A stretch of DNA of 64,000 bases from Limnanthes douglasii subsp. nivea (taxonomy: Eukaryota; Streptophyta; Magnoliopsida; Brassicales; Limnanthaceae). How positions within the stretch are numbered: the first letter of the stretch is position 1; the number at the start of each line of letters is the position of its first letter. The DNA lies in assembly GCA_036936605.1 (NCBI GenBank), contig JAUPFV010000001.1, positions 76,341,910 through 76,405,909 on the forward strand. Direction: 5' to 3'. The notes below the pieces were generated by a model. That model was not told the origin of the DNA, did no database searches, and worked only from the letters and a program-made list of their open reading frames with translations. A program made the position numbers and the translations under genes. Below, in pieces: positions 12,383 through 22,887 of the stretch.

Positions 12383-12745
12383 CAAAACTCTCATTTCTCG
12401 TCCTATAACTCTCAACATCTTGTCCCGCAACTCTCAGGCTTTCGTCCCGTTACTCTCATCTCCCGGTCTCTCGTCTTTTGTCCCTCGTCCTACAATTATC
12501 GATCTCTCGTCCAACAACTATCGGTATCTTGTCCCGCAACTCACGATCTCTCGTCTCTGCGTCTCTCATCTTCGGTTTTCATTCCGCAACTATCGGTCTC
12601 CCGTCCGGTAACTCTCGGTCTCTGGTCTATGCGTCTCTGGTCCCGCAACTATTGATCTTTCCTCACGCAACGATATGTCTCTCATCTTATAACTCTCGAT
12701 CTTTTGTCTATGTGTCTCTTGTCTCTCGTTTGTGCATCTTTATCT
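12383..12745. repeat. Degenerate array, words CTCTCGTCCCGCAACT and ATCGGTCTCTCGTC
   Basis: A pyrimidine-rich, non-AT-rich block made of repeated CTCTCGTC, CCCGCAACT and ATCGGTCTC phrases spaced about 16-25 bp apart. Overlapping Ser/Arg-rich reading frames here are a by-product of the repeat. The CCCGCAACT/CTCTCG text is related to the GTCTCGCATC words of the other arrays in this window. It ends around TCTTGTCTCTCGTTTGTGC. Confidence 0.7.
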
Positions 12746-13257
12746 CTTGTAAAAATAAAAATGAAAATATGATTCATGGATCTAGTCTGAAGCAACCTGG
12801 ACTGAAGCATGCTGGACCGAAATAGTCTGTCGTAACTAACTCGAACATGCGCTTCAGTACCTACGTGTTGTTTATGATTGGAACTAGTTTTTCTCATTTA
12901 TAATTTTAAGTATGATAATAATCTTAATCGTTAATTAAATAATAATACAAATATATTGAAAACTAAGTGCGGGTTTAATATCAAATATGTTTTTTCTATA
13001 ATTTTTTTTAATAAAACAAAGTATATATTGTATGTGGAGGTATGATTGTTTCGGTCATCCAAACCCTATTAAATGATAACTATTGCGTTTCAATTTTTAA
13101 ATAAATAAAGGGAGAGTTACCAATAAAGACTCATTCAACAATCATATTACGCATAAAGACCTAATTTTTTTAAGATACTTTATACCTTAAATATCATTCT
13201 ATATAAAATACAGTAACCAACTTCTCTTTATTTGCTTTTTTTTTTAATTTTAATTTT
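12746..13257. other. Spacer between two periodic arrays
   Basis: AT-rich sequence with no gene or repeated phrase recognised. Confidence 0.4.
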
Positions 13258-14090
13258 TAAAGGTTCGTATCTTTTAAACCGTGACTCAGAAAAAGAGTCC
13301 GAAAATACGATTGGTTTTGTTTTTTTTAAGACGAACAAAACTAGTACCATTCATGATATGTTTTGATTTTTTTTAAAAAATATATATATATTACACACGT
13401 TTCTCAGTTATATGGTTTCACATCTAGTGATTGGTTTTGCATCTATCAAAAGAAAGAAGGTTTCGCATCTATCAAAATAAAGAAGGTTTCGCATCTATCA
13501 ATACAAAAAGGTTTCTCATATAGCAAAATAAAGAAGGTTTCACATCTATCAAAATAAAAAAGGTTTCGCATCTATCAAAATAAAGAAGGTTTCACATCTA
13601 TCAAAATAAAAAAAAGTTTAGCATCTATCAAAATAAAGAAGGTTTCGCATCTAGCAGAATAAAGAAGGTTTCACATCTAGCACGACAAAACACGTTTCGC
13701 ATCTATCATAACGATGAAGGTTTCACATCTTCTTCGCGAAACTCCAATAAATTTTAAAACTTTAAAAGTCTGTATCTTTTAAACCGTAACTCGAAAAAAA
13801 AATATTCAAAAATACCATTGGTTTTGTTTTTTTAAGATGAACAAAACTAGTACACTCATGATATGTTTTGAATTTTTTTTTAAAGAACAAATAGCGTTTC
13901 GCATCTATCAAAGACGTGTTTTGCATCTACCATTACAGAAGAATTACACGTTTCGCAACTATTAGTAGGTACAAATACAAACGTTTCAAAACTATAACAA
14001 AATATGTTTTGCATCTACCAGTGAAGAAACGTACATGTTTCACATCTATACTTACTCACTAAAATTGAATGTTTCGCATCTCCTTCACTG
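13258..14090. repeat. Two head-plus-array modules, 26-bp unit with TTTCGCATCTATC
   Basis: A conserved head of about 120 bp (13258-13380) contains TATCTTTTAAACCGTGACTC and, further on, ACAAAACTAGTACCATTCA. It is followed by an array of 26-bp units GGTTTCGCATCTATCAAAAT plus AAAGAA (about 13400-13735). A second copy of the head (13763-13885) is followed by a shorter, more diverged array (TTTCGCATCTATCA, TTTTGCATCTACCA, TTTCGCAACTATTA) to about 14090. The unit spacing of 26 bp can be read exactly between GG at 13459 and 13485. Words vary among CGCATCTATC, CACATCTATC and AGCATCTATC. Confidence 0.8.
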
Positions 14091-14157
14091 AAAACATATA
14101 AATTGTTACGCGACTGAAAATCCAAAAAACACAAAATAAAACACTAATGAACATACG

Positions 14158-14504
14158 ATGACCTTGTTAATGAACATTGTGTTTCCTCATTTGGCTTTGG
14201 CCACTTCCATTGTGGTTTTACTTCTATATCTCGTTTTCAAGTTTCTTTCTTCTATAAAAAAATGCACTTTCAGCAAAAATGTTGCAGAAAAAATTGTACT
14301 TGTTACCGGAATCAGGGCAGGCCTTGGCCAAGTTTATATGCCTTGTTGTTATAATACAGTTTGTTTAGTTGTGTTTTCTTCACAAAAATTTGCATTATTT
14401 TCAATAATGTATAAATAAAAGTTGAATTTAAAACTTTGAAGACAATTTTTCTTTATAGCATTGTATATTTTGTAAAATATACATAAACTAAAGAAGCTTT
14501 CATT

Positions 14505-14536
<32 letters not shown>

Positions 14537-14747
14537 TTTATTGTGTTTCGTTTGTTTTCTAAGCAAATTGCTTTTGAGTACGCAAAAAGAGGAGCTCGTT
14601 TACACATTAGTGGACATAAAAGAAGTTTCGAAGAATGCACTAAATCTGGGCTCACCAGATGTTATTAGCATAAAAGCAAATGTATCCAACTTCGAGGATT
14701 GCAAGCGATTTGTCGAGGCAGCCGTGGATCGTTTCGGTCAATGTTGA
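14158..14747 (+). pseudogene. Truncated 11-beta-hydroxysteroid dehydrogenase-like SDR
   Basis: Exon 1 (14158-14331, 58 codons) encodes an N-terminal hydrophobic anchor (FPHLALATSIVVLLLYLVF) and the start of a short-chain dehydrogenase fold, KIVLVTGIRAGLGQ, where the TGxxxGxG NADP-binding motif is retained in altered form. A GT...AG intron (14332-14563) contains a (TTTA)n microsatellite and keeps phase 0. Exon 2 starts QIAFEYAKRGARL, then a frameshift leads into GSPDVISIKANVSNFEDCKRF and VEAAVDRFGQC followed by a stop. Order and spacing match plant HSD/steroleosin-like enzymes of the oil-body or ER membrane. The catalytic Ser-Tyr-Lys part is absent, so this is a dead 5' fragment. The family call is from memory of conserved patterns. 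Confidence 0.75.
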
Positions 14748-15114
14748 ATTCACACGAAACTTACCCGAGAATTATAATTGTGTTTGGTTGATAAATGTTT
14801 TCTTTAATTGGTTAAATAATCTTCTTACATTATTAAAAATGAAATTGTTTTATCACAAAATAAATAATGGGAACCAAAACAGAACATTTTTAATAAAAAA
14901 CTATCGGTTACAAATAGTCAACTAACTGATTAGTATTCAAAACACATATATTACACATCACATAACACAACTTTTGACCATATATTTAAAAAAAAAACCA
15001 TAAAATGTTTTTATAAACTGAATACAAAAATTTATCAAAACTCTTAACTATTTCGAGAAAACTTTTAAAGTTGTAATTCATCCAAAAAAACGCTGAAATA
15101 AAGAAGCACAAAGC
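14748..15114. other. Pre-insertion upstream flank of the coiled-coil gene
   Basis: AT-rich, no gene. Because LINE A has a target-site duplication at 15115 and 23188, this stretch was adjacent to 23201 before insertion. It is therefore the former upstream region of the coiled-coil gene that starts at 23389. Confidence 0.5.
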
Positions 15115-15184
15115 TTCTTATTTATTTGAAGAAACTAAAAAAAAATTCTTGATCTTTCATCTTCCTGATTGTTTTGCCTTGATT

Positions 15185-16516
15185 ATGGTAATGAATTCTT
15201 CATTGAATTCTCATCAAGGAATTGAAGAGTTTCCATCTCTTCAACAAGCCATGAATAAGAACAGCAATCAATCGTTCGTTGATGTTGTACAGAAGTCATT
15301 AACGGAAAAACCTTCTACCTTCAAACCTGAAGGCATTAAGTATTATGCTGATCATTGCTCTATTCAGTATTCAAATGAAACGAAAGAGGCTTTGCCCTGT
15401 CAGTCTTCAGTCACGCTTAAAGGGAAATTCAGTGATGGGTTGCCTAAGAGAAGAGTTCTTGATTCTTTCTTGCAAAGCTTTAAGTTTAAGGGTTCCTTCA
15501 GGTTTAATAGTTTCGATTCTCGCCATGTCTTTATTGAGTTTCAACTATCGGAAGATGTTAGTACTTTTTGGGCCAAAAGTGTGTGGAATGTTGAAGGGAA
15601 AACTATGAGGATCTTGCGTTGGAGTCCTGATTTTAATAAGCAGTTTGAGAATCCTAATACTATGGTTTGGGTTCGATTTGAGAGAGTCCCAGAATTCATG
15701 TTTAATCAAAGCATTATCAAAGATCTGGCATCATCTATTGGGGTGCCTTACAAGATAGTCATATCTAATGGAAATAAGGCAGTTTTGAATTCCTGTTATG
15801 CGCAGATTGAAGTGGATATCTCTAGGAGGATGATCTACAAGCTATGGGTTGGTTTCGGGTCCAATGATGGATGTTGGGTCTATGTTAGTTATAAGAACCT
15901 TCCAGCCTATTGTGATGTTTGTTATCACATTGGTCATAAGGGTGCTGATTGTTTGAAGAAGGAAAGAGTGGTTAATCAAGAAATAAAGGAAGAGCCTACT
16001 GGAAACATTCAAGATCATTCTGTTAGTGTTCAAGATAATGTTAGTTGTGTTAAGGCTGGGTCTCAAAATGCAAAAGATATTATAAACAATGATACTGAAA
16101 AGGTTGCTACAAAAGATATTTTAAATAACAATGATATTTCATCTTTCAGTAAAGAATACAGAAGAAAGTTACGATCTATTGTTGTCAAGGATCAGATACA
16201 TGTTAATATTTCTGATAACTCTAAAGATAGAAACATCTCTACTGATAAAAACATGGAAATTATAGATGCTATCAAGGGTTTGGATCGGGATTTTGCTCAG
16301 AGTAAGTTACAGAGTGAGAGAAGTTTGGATTCTCTTACTGGTGATAATCTGGGTAGCAAGCCAACTTCTCCCAGTAATTTTGAGACAGTCATTTCCAGCA
16401 AAGTGAAATCTGCAATCAAAAGAAAGAAATCAAAGAAGTTTACAGTTAATTCTCTGAATCGAATTGGAGAACATCAAAAATCTAAATCCATTTCTGATAA
16501 TGATCAGGATATCTAG
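15185..16516 (+). CDS. LINE A ORF1 protein (DUF4283, zinc knuckle)
   Basis: A nucleic-acid-binding ORF1 protein of a plant L1 element. I prefer the ATG at 15185, or the one 6 nt later, over the one at 15149 because the related ORF1 of LINE B also starts shortly before the EEFPSL-like motif. The middle part (about 15420-15890) is a DUF4283-type domain with FKFKGSFRF, MRILRWSPDF and VWVRFERVPEF. The CCHC knuckle CDVCYHIGHKGADC is at about 15910-15951. The C-terminal third is Ser/Lys rich and ends ETVISSKVKSAIKRKK, a tail shared with LINEs B and C. The frame is intact. It overlaps the ORF2 start by 17 nt. Confidence 0.85.
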   Translation: MVMNSSLNSHQGIEEFPSLQQAMNKNSNQSFVDVVQKSLTEKPSTFKPEGIKYYADHCSIQYSNETKEALPCQSSVTLKGKFSDGLPKRRVLDSFLQSFKFKGSFRFNSFDSRHVFIEFQLSEDVSTFWAKSVWNVEGKTMRILRWSPDFNKQFENPNTMVWVRFERVPEFMFNQSIIKDLASSIGVPYKIVISNGNKAVLNSCYAQIEVDISRRMIYKLWVGFGSNDGCWVYVSYKNLPAYCDVCYHIGHKGADCLKKERVVNQEIKEEPTGNIQDHSVSVQDNVSCVKAGSQNAKDIINNDTEKVATKDILNNNDISSFSKEYRRKLRSIVVKDQIHVNISDNSKDRNISTDKNMEIIDAIKGLDRDFAQSKLQSERSLDSLTGDNLGSKPTSPSNFETVISSKVKSAIKRKKSKKFTVNSLNRIGEHQKSKSISDNDQDI

Positions 16517-19500
16517 TTGGAATGCTAGAGGGGTTTGTAATAATTCAACCTTGAGAAGGCTGTTGAATATCATCAAAGATCATAAGATTAAAATTCTTTC
16601 TATTCAAGAGCCAATGGCTGATATTGGTAAGATTGATATGGTTTCTTCTAAGTTGGGTTTGAAGAATTTTGTTGGTAACTGCTCCAACAAAATTTGGGTT
16701 CTATGGTGTGATGATGTGGATCTGAATGTTCTGGTTGACCATGACCAGTTGCTCCATATGATGGTGGTCTATTCTGGTTATAGTTTTAATTTTTCTTCTG
16801 TTTATGCTAAGAGTCAAAGGCTTCTTAGAAGGGATCTCTGGGCTCAAATGATATCTATTGCATCTAATGAGGTTCCTTGGCTAATTGTGGGTGATTTTAA
16901 TGCTATTTCTTGCTCTGAAGACCAAGTGGGGTGTGTTACTTATGACTATGCTAGTACTGAGGAGTTTAATGAGGCTGTTAGACATTGCAACTTGCTGGAT
17001 ACTGGTTTTGTTGGCTCTAGGTATACTTGGAACAGGGGCACTAAATGGAAAAGGCTGGATTGGTCTCTGGTTAATGCTAGGTGGAATGATATGTTCAAAT
17101 CTACCCAAGTTATCCACATGGTCAGATGTTGTTCTGACCATGCTCCTTTGGTAATTCAGGCTCATTCTGATACTCTTTCTACTAGTAAAAAGGGTGGGTT
17201 TAAATTTCTTAATGCCTGGGTTAATGAGGAGAGCTTGTTGGATACTGTGAGTCAGAATTGGAAATTAAGGTGTAATGGTAACCCTAGTGAGATCTTCTGG
17301 TATAAGCTTAGAAGGCTAAAAGCTTGTCTTAAGGTTTGGAATGTTAAGGTGTTTGGCAATATTTTTAGCAAGGTCAAGGAGGCTGGTGATTTAGTTAGGG
17401 AGATGGAAAATAGGCATCTGCTGAATAATTCTCAAGTCTCTAAGGCTGATCTTTCTAAAGCTAACAGCATGTATATTAAAGCCCTAAGGAATGAAGAGAG
17501 TTATTGGCTTCAAAAGTGCTATAATAGTTGGATTAAGAATGGGGATGGGAACACTAAGGTCTTTCATGCTTATGTCAAGAAGAAGAGGAGTCGGAATGTG
17601 ATTAATGGCATCCAAGATGAGGGTGTTTGGATTTATAACCCTGATGATATTGCTACTTCTGCTCTGAATTACTTTAAAAATATTATTGCTCCTATCTCTA
17701 ATGCTAATATGACTTATGATATTCAGCAGGAGTCTATTCTAAAGAACATTCCTAGGCTGGTCTCCAATGAGGATAATGATTCTATCTCTAGGTTAACTAC
17801 CAAGGAGGAGGTCTCGAATGTTATTTGTAGAATGAGCAATGATAGTGCTCCTGGTTTAGATGGATTTAATATATTTTCATTCAAATCATGCTGGTCTATT
17901 ATTTGTGATGATCTTTGCAGGGTTATTAATTCTTTCCTTGGTGGTATGGTCTTGCCTGAGGGTGTCTATGCCACTGGTATTTGTTTGATTCCTAAATGCC
18001 CTAACCCTATGACTTGGAACAGTTTCAGGCCCATAAGTTTGTGCTCTATGTTTAATAGAATTCTTTCTAATGTTATTAACTCTAGGATTGCTAATATTTT
18101 ACCTAAGATTGTTTCTAAGATGCAGGGGGCTTTTGTTAAAGGAAGGCTTATTCATGAGAACATTGTCATTGCTAAGGAGATGATGCATGACATTGATAGG
18201 AAGCCTAGGTCTGGGAATGTATTGATTTAGTTAGACATGTCTAAGGCCTTTGATAGGCTGTCTCATGGTTTCATTCTAAAAGTGCTTTCCTGTTTTGGGT
18301 TTGATGACACTTTTATCTCTATTATTAGAAGGATGATATCTAATGTCCATATTTCAGTTCTAATTAATGGTCTGGTCTCAGGTTATTTTCATCAAGAGCA
18401 AGGTTTAAGGCAAGGAGACCCTTTGTCTCCTAGCATGTTTATAATTGCTGAAGAGGTCCTTTTTCGTGGTCTCTACAATTTATTTAATGAGAACAAACAG
18501 TTTCAGTATGCTACTAGATCTTCTTACCTGGTGCCATGTTTGGCCTTTGCTGATGATATATTGGTATTTACCAATTGCAAGCCTGCCTCCATCAGTGCAT
18601 TAAGTAGCTTCCTGGACAATTATCAAAATTTATCTGGTCAGTCAATTAATAAAGGAAAGACTAAGTTAATTGTGTCTAGAAAATCTATTCTTTCTACAAC
18701 TAACAGTCTTAATACTATTTCTGATCATAATCCTAAGGCATCTACTTTTAATTATCTTGGTATTACTATTTCTAAGAATAACAAAGGTGCTATCTATGAC
18801 TCTTTAATTAAGAAGGTTCATGATAGGATTTCTGACTGGGATTCTATTAATCTATCTTTTGCTGGCAGAATGACTTTGATTAGTAGTGTGCTTATGCCTA
18901 TTCTATATTATTGGATGCACAGCTCTCTTATTCCTAATGCTATAATCAAGAAGTTGGAGACTTGTTTTAACAGGTTTTTATGGAGATCTAGTTACAATGA
19001 GAATGCTATACACTGGTCTACATGGAACAATCTTTGTAATCCTTATTCTGAAGGAGGTCTAAACTTTAAGAATCTCAATGATATGCATCTTGTTTTTTCT
19101 TATAAACTATGGTTCATTCTTAGGGAAAGCAGGTGTCTATGGTCTGAGCTGATTCACAGCACTTATTGTTCTGAAGCTCATGCTATTAAGGCTAAGTGTA
19201 AAGGCTCTGACTCTATGGTTTGGAAGAGATTAACATCCATAAGGCATAAGGCTGAGAAGTATGTTAAATGGAAGCTTGGTGAGGGTGGTATGGACTTTTG
19301 GTTGGATGAATGACATGATCTTCCTCCCCTGATAAGTGACACTAATTCTTGTTCCTGGTTTCTTAAAGCTACTGTTAAAACTTTTTGGAAATCTAATAAT
19401 TGGGATTTCAGTTCTCTCATTACTACCCTTTCCCCTGATAGATTGGAGCACATTGCTAAATATAGTATTAATCCTAGTTGTCCTGATAAAATTGTTTGGA

Positions 19501-20600
19501 AGCTGTCTAATACGACTGATTTTAATTCTAATATTACTTGGGATACTATTAGAAAGCATTCTCCTAAATCTGGTATTTATCAAAGGATTTGGTGCTCTTT
19601 TGTTCCTAAAAAGTTTTCTTTTTTATGCTGGAAACTACTTAAAGGTTTTATTTCGATTGATAGTATTCTAATGCGTAGACACTTTCAAATTGTTTCTAAA
19701 TGTCAGTTTTGCAATAGTTTTGAGGATAAGAATCACCTATTTGTGCATTGCAACTATGCTTGGCAAATATGAAACTATTTTAGCTGTGTTTTTAAGGTCA
19801 AAATTGGTCGTTATATGATCCTACCTCATATAATCAGAACTTGGTTTTGGTTCTCTAAAAGGGTCCCTCATATCTATCATCTTGTCCCTCAAGTAATATG
19901 TTGGGTCATTTGGAGAAGTAGAAACAAATCTAAGTTCAAGGGTTCATTTGAGTCTGTTAAGGCTGCTATTGATAGAGTAACCTATATCATAAATGGTATT
20001 GATGCATCTGGAATGACTAATAGTAAGATATGGACTAATGCACATTACGCTGCTTCTGTTCTAGGATGTAAGTCTATTGAATTAAAGAAGAAAGCTGCAG
20101 TGTAACTTAAGTGGAGTGCTCCTAACCCTGGTAGGCTGAAGCTCAATGTCGACGGTGCCTGTAACACTTTTGGTGAAACAAGCAGTGGCGTGCTGATCAG
20201 AGATTCGGAGGGGGATATCGTCCTTGGATCTGGCAGGTTGCTTGGGAAGATCAACCCTCTTTTTGCAGAAATTGGTGCGCTCCTAGATGGTCTGATCATC
20301 TGTAAGCAGAGAGGATGGACTGAAATAGACATTGAATCTGACAGTGAAGTTCTAATCAGTCTTCTAGCTAATCGAAAAGAAGCTTCATACCTTCATTCTT
20401 CGATGAATACATGCAGAGCTTTGATTCACTCCACAATGACGATTCGTTTCGTTTCTCGTACTCAAAATCACGGTGCTGACTGGATTGCGAAGCACTCTCT
20501 CTCTTCTAAAGCCAACATGCAGTTCACCATAGCCACTGCTCCTAATCAGCTCAAGGCGCTGGTTCTTCTCGAAAGCATGGGTGTTGGCTATGTTTCGTAA
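16500..20600 (+). pseudogene. LINE A ORF2 polyprotein (EN-RT-RNase H), four stops
   Basis: Starts at ATG 16500 inside the end of ORF1, the same arrangement as in LINE C. The apurinic-type endonuclease shows WNARG, IQEPMAD, VGDFNAI and CSDHAPL. The reverse transcriptase shows FRPISLCSMFNRI, LDMSKAFDRL, QGLRQGDPLSP and AFADDILVF, so the catalytic FADD is kept. Next come the zinc-binding domain (VPKKFSFLCWKLL, SKCQFCNSFEDKNHLF) and an RNase H domain (LNVDGACNT, ESDSEVLISLL, NHGADWIAK). The whole frame is uninterrupted except for TAG at 18228, TGA at 19311 (where LINE C has Trp), TGA at 19770 and TAA at 20103. There are no frameshifts, which suggests a fairly young copy inactivated by point mutation. 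Confidence 0.9.
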
Positions 20601-20848
20601 CTGTTTGAAGAATTGAGGTGGTTTTGTCTGGCTTTTTGTGGCTACTCATCAATGGGTTTTGTGTGAAGAAGTCGAATCTTTTGGGAAAGGGTTTTCAGGT
20701 GGAACCCTAATTTTAGCCCTAATTGTGTTTCTGGAGGGTTTTGTGGCGCTATCCTTGGTTAAGGCTCGTGAAAGATTTAGTTCTCTTTCTAGTCCTCCAA
20801 TTTGTTTTAGTATTTTAATTGTAACTTGTTATCTGTAATTTTTTGTTA

Positions 20849-20860
20849 CTGATCCTTTTT
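20849..20860. repeat. Left target-site duplication of LINE B
   Basis: CTGATCCTTTTT here is repeated at 23143-23154, flanking LINE B. The T-run continues to 20864, so the boundary between duplication and poly(A) tail (on the minus strand) is ambiguous by a few bases. Confidence 0.8.
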
Positions 20861-21197
20861 TTTTAAGCAAAAAGAATTGAATTATTAAATGGTAAAGGCA
20901 ATACAAACAGGTTCACGAATAGGCCCAAAAACAACTAGGCAGAAAATAAAGAAAGGGAAATGGCCCAAGAAAAACCCAAACCCAAAAACAAAACCAACCC
21001 CCTTTTACAGAAACTTCCCCTAATTTGAAACCCTAGCTTCACTCCAGAGACTCCATCTATCCCTAAGAGGAACAGCAGCCACCACCAACCCTCAAAGCAC
21101 CATACTCAGTCACTCGAAAAGCCACCAAAGCAACCAAACCAAACTCCAACTTTTTTGCAACCCGTAAGGTCGAAAACTCCACAACACAAACAGATTG

Positions 21198-21385
21198 ATG
21201 AAGACCCAGGAGTTCTTAGATCTTGGAAATCAGAGGGTGAAGGAGAAAGCTGGGCAGCATGATCATTCCGGTTACTTCCTCATAGAAGATTTCTTTTGCA
21301 ATGATCGGAGGAATCCATCTGCAGAAGACTATAGCATACCCATATTCCATTGGCACTCCAAGGATGAAGCTCTGAATTCAAAGCC
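21198..21385 (+). pseudogene. Fragment resembling SNAP50/SRD2 snRNA-activating complex subunit
   Basis: The plus strand, antisense to LINE B, encodes [11 protein letters not shown], then [33 protein letters not shown] and SKDEAL. These match the pattern of the conserved central part of the plant snRNA-activating protein complex subunit SNAP50 (SRD2), which works with TBP at snRNA promoters. A stretch expected between FLDLGNQ and KAGQHD appears to be missing and no introns interrupt the rest, as in a processed or partially spliced cDNA. The open frame runs to 21482, but similarity is lost after about 21385. The downstream zinc-binding region is absent, so this is not a working gene. The family call is from memory and should be searched. 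Confidence 0.6.
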
Positions 21386-21621
21386 GTTGACAAGCACCAC
21401 ACACGGTTTAATGATATATAATTCTGACTTGGTGCTGGGTACCTGTACTGTCATCAGGGAGATTGCAAGCTTATCCAAGTAAATCACGGGTGGAGAAAGT
21501 TTGTAGGATACACCGAGCTACGAAGGTGATTTTTAATGATAACCCTTGATTTTTTTTTTGTGATTACTGTTGTGCTCTTCTTCATCCTGATCCTGACGAG
21601 CGTTCCAACTAAGAAACTTTA

Positions 21622-22887
21622 TCATTCAGATAGAGAATAAGTATCACTTTTATCTCTTTTGTGAAGAGATTTAATTTTTAACCTTTTTGAACTCTTACTT
21701 TTACTTGCAGATTTTAATTTACTACGAATGATCGAAGCGAAACCATTTTCAGAAGAACATGGAGAAGCCACTTCAGTGGAAGGGTTGCAGCTTCCAATAT
21801 TGCTTTGCTTAGGAGAGCAAGACACAGGATCATCTGCAGTCTGAGCCTGATCCAAACCATGAAGCGCACTGATCAACTCCATATCCTGCCTAACAACCTC
21901 TTCAATATTTCCGGTAACACTGACATTACTAGGAGCCTCAACAGTATCCTTGGCTGTAATCATAGATTTAAGCCTTCTAGTATACACTTTAATGAAAGGA
22001 ATAGGGTCTGTAGAAACTTGAGTGTTATTATCCTTAACAGCTTCCTGATTATCTGTAATAGCCACACTGTTTTTATCATCTTTAATAATAGTAACATCTT
22101 CATTACTCAGAGTTTTCTTGCATTTCTCTTGATCATGACCTAAATGATGGCATGTTTTGCAGTAATAAAGTGCATTCTTATAGCTTATACCTATCCAGCA
22201 ACCATCTTGTTCGCCAAAACCCACCCAAACTTTCCTTTTCAAGAACCTTGAGACGTCAATCTCAACCAAAGCATAGCACGCATTAGTTTTAGCCCTATTG
22301 ATTTCAGGAACCACAACCTGATGCACCAAGCCTAAAGATGCTGCCAGTTCATGTATAATGGATCTATTATACAAAAACTCAGGCAACCTCTCAAACCTGA
22401 CCCATAGCAAGGCAATAGAACTTTCGTAGTTTCGACTATTTTGAGGACACCACTTGATGATCCTCATAACTTTGCCATCCACGTTCCAAAAAAATTTCGA
22501 CCAAAACCTGTCGACATCTTCCAGCAATGTGAACTCCACAAGAATCTGCCTAGAGTCAAGAGTGGCGTAGGTATATGATCCTTTGAACTTGAATGCCTCA
22601 AGAAAGGCTTGAAAAGCAGCTCTCTTGGGAATACCAAGACTGAACTTAGCCACAAGAGAGGTCATTGATTGAGCCACAAGGGTGGCTTTAACTTGTTTAG
22701 AGAAATGAACCGCATTATGATCGTCGAAACACAGAACCTCGACCGGATGGAAATCGGAACAATCAGCCTTGTTCTTTAATACATTAGAGAAAGACCTTCT
22801 CACTGCTTGAAACTCATTAACCTTTTGATGCAGCGACGCCGTATCTTTAGTTAACGATGGAAATTCATCAGCATTTACAGAAGCCAT
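21622..22887 (-). CDS. LINE B ORF1 protein (DUF4283, zinc knuckle)
   Basis: Start chosen at ATG 22887 (MASVNADEFPSL), since EFPSL lies close to the start in LINE A too; the open frame extends upstream to 23001 with a Pro/Trp-rich stretch that looks like 5' UTR. The DUF4283-type core shows FKFKGSYTYATLDSRQILVEF, MRIIKWCPQ and LWVRFERLPEF. The CCHC knuckle is CKTCHHLGHDQEKC. The C-terminal tail FASIIRSKLKSASKSK matches LINEs A and C. The frame has no stop, although the element has lost ORF2. ORF1 stop and ORF2 start overlap (21622-21625). Confidence 0.85.
   Translation of the reverse strand: MASVNADEFPSLTKDTASLHQKVNEFQAVRRSFSNVLKNKADCSDFHPVEVLCFDDHNAVHFSKQVKATLVAQSMTSLVAKFSLGIPKRAAFQAFLEAFKFKGSYTYATLDSRQILVEFTLLEDVDRFWSKFFWNVDGKVMRIIKWCPQNSRNYESSIALLWVRFERLPEFLYNRSIIHELAASLGLVHQVVVPEINRAKTNACYALVEIDVSRFLKRKVWVGFGEQDGCWIGISYKNALYYCKTCHHLGHDQEKCKKTLSNEDVTIIKDDKNSVAITDNQEAVKDNNTQVSTDPIPFIKVYTRRLKSMITAKDTVEAPSNVSVTGNIEEVVRQDMELISALHGLDQAQTADDPVSCSPKQSNIGSCNPSTEVASPCSSENGFASIIRSKLKSASKSKSSKRLKIKSLHKRDKSDTYSLSE

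Noticed and set aside
12317..12825. Overlapping Ser/Arg-rich open frames as proteins
   Set aside because: They run in several frames at once through a short repeat, so openness is a by-product of the repeat.
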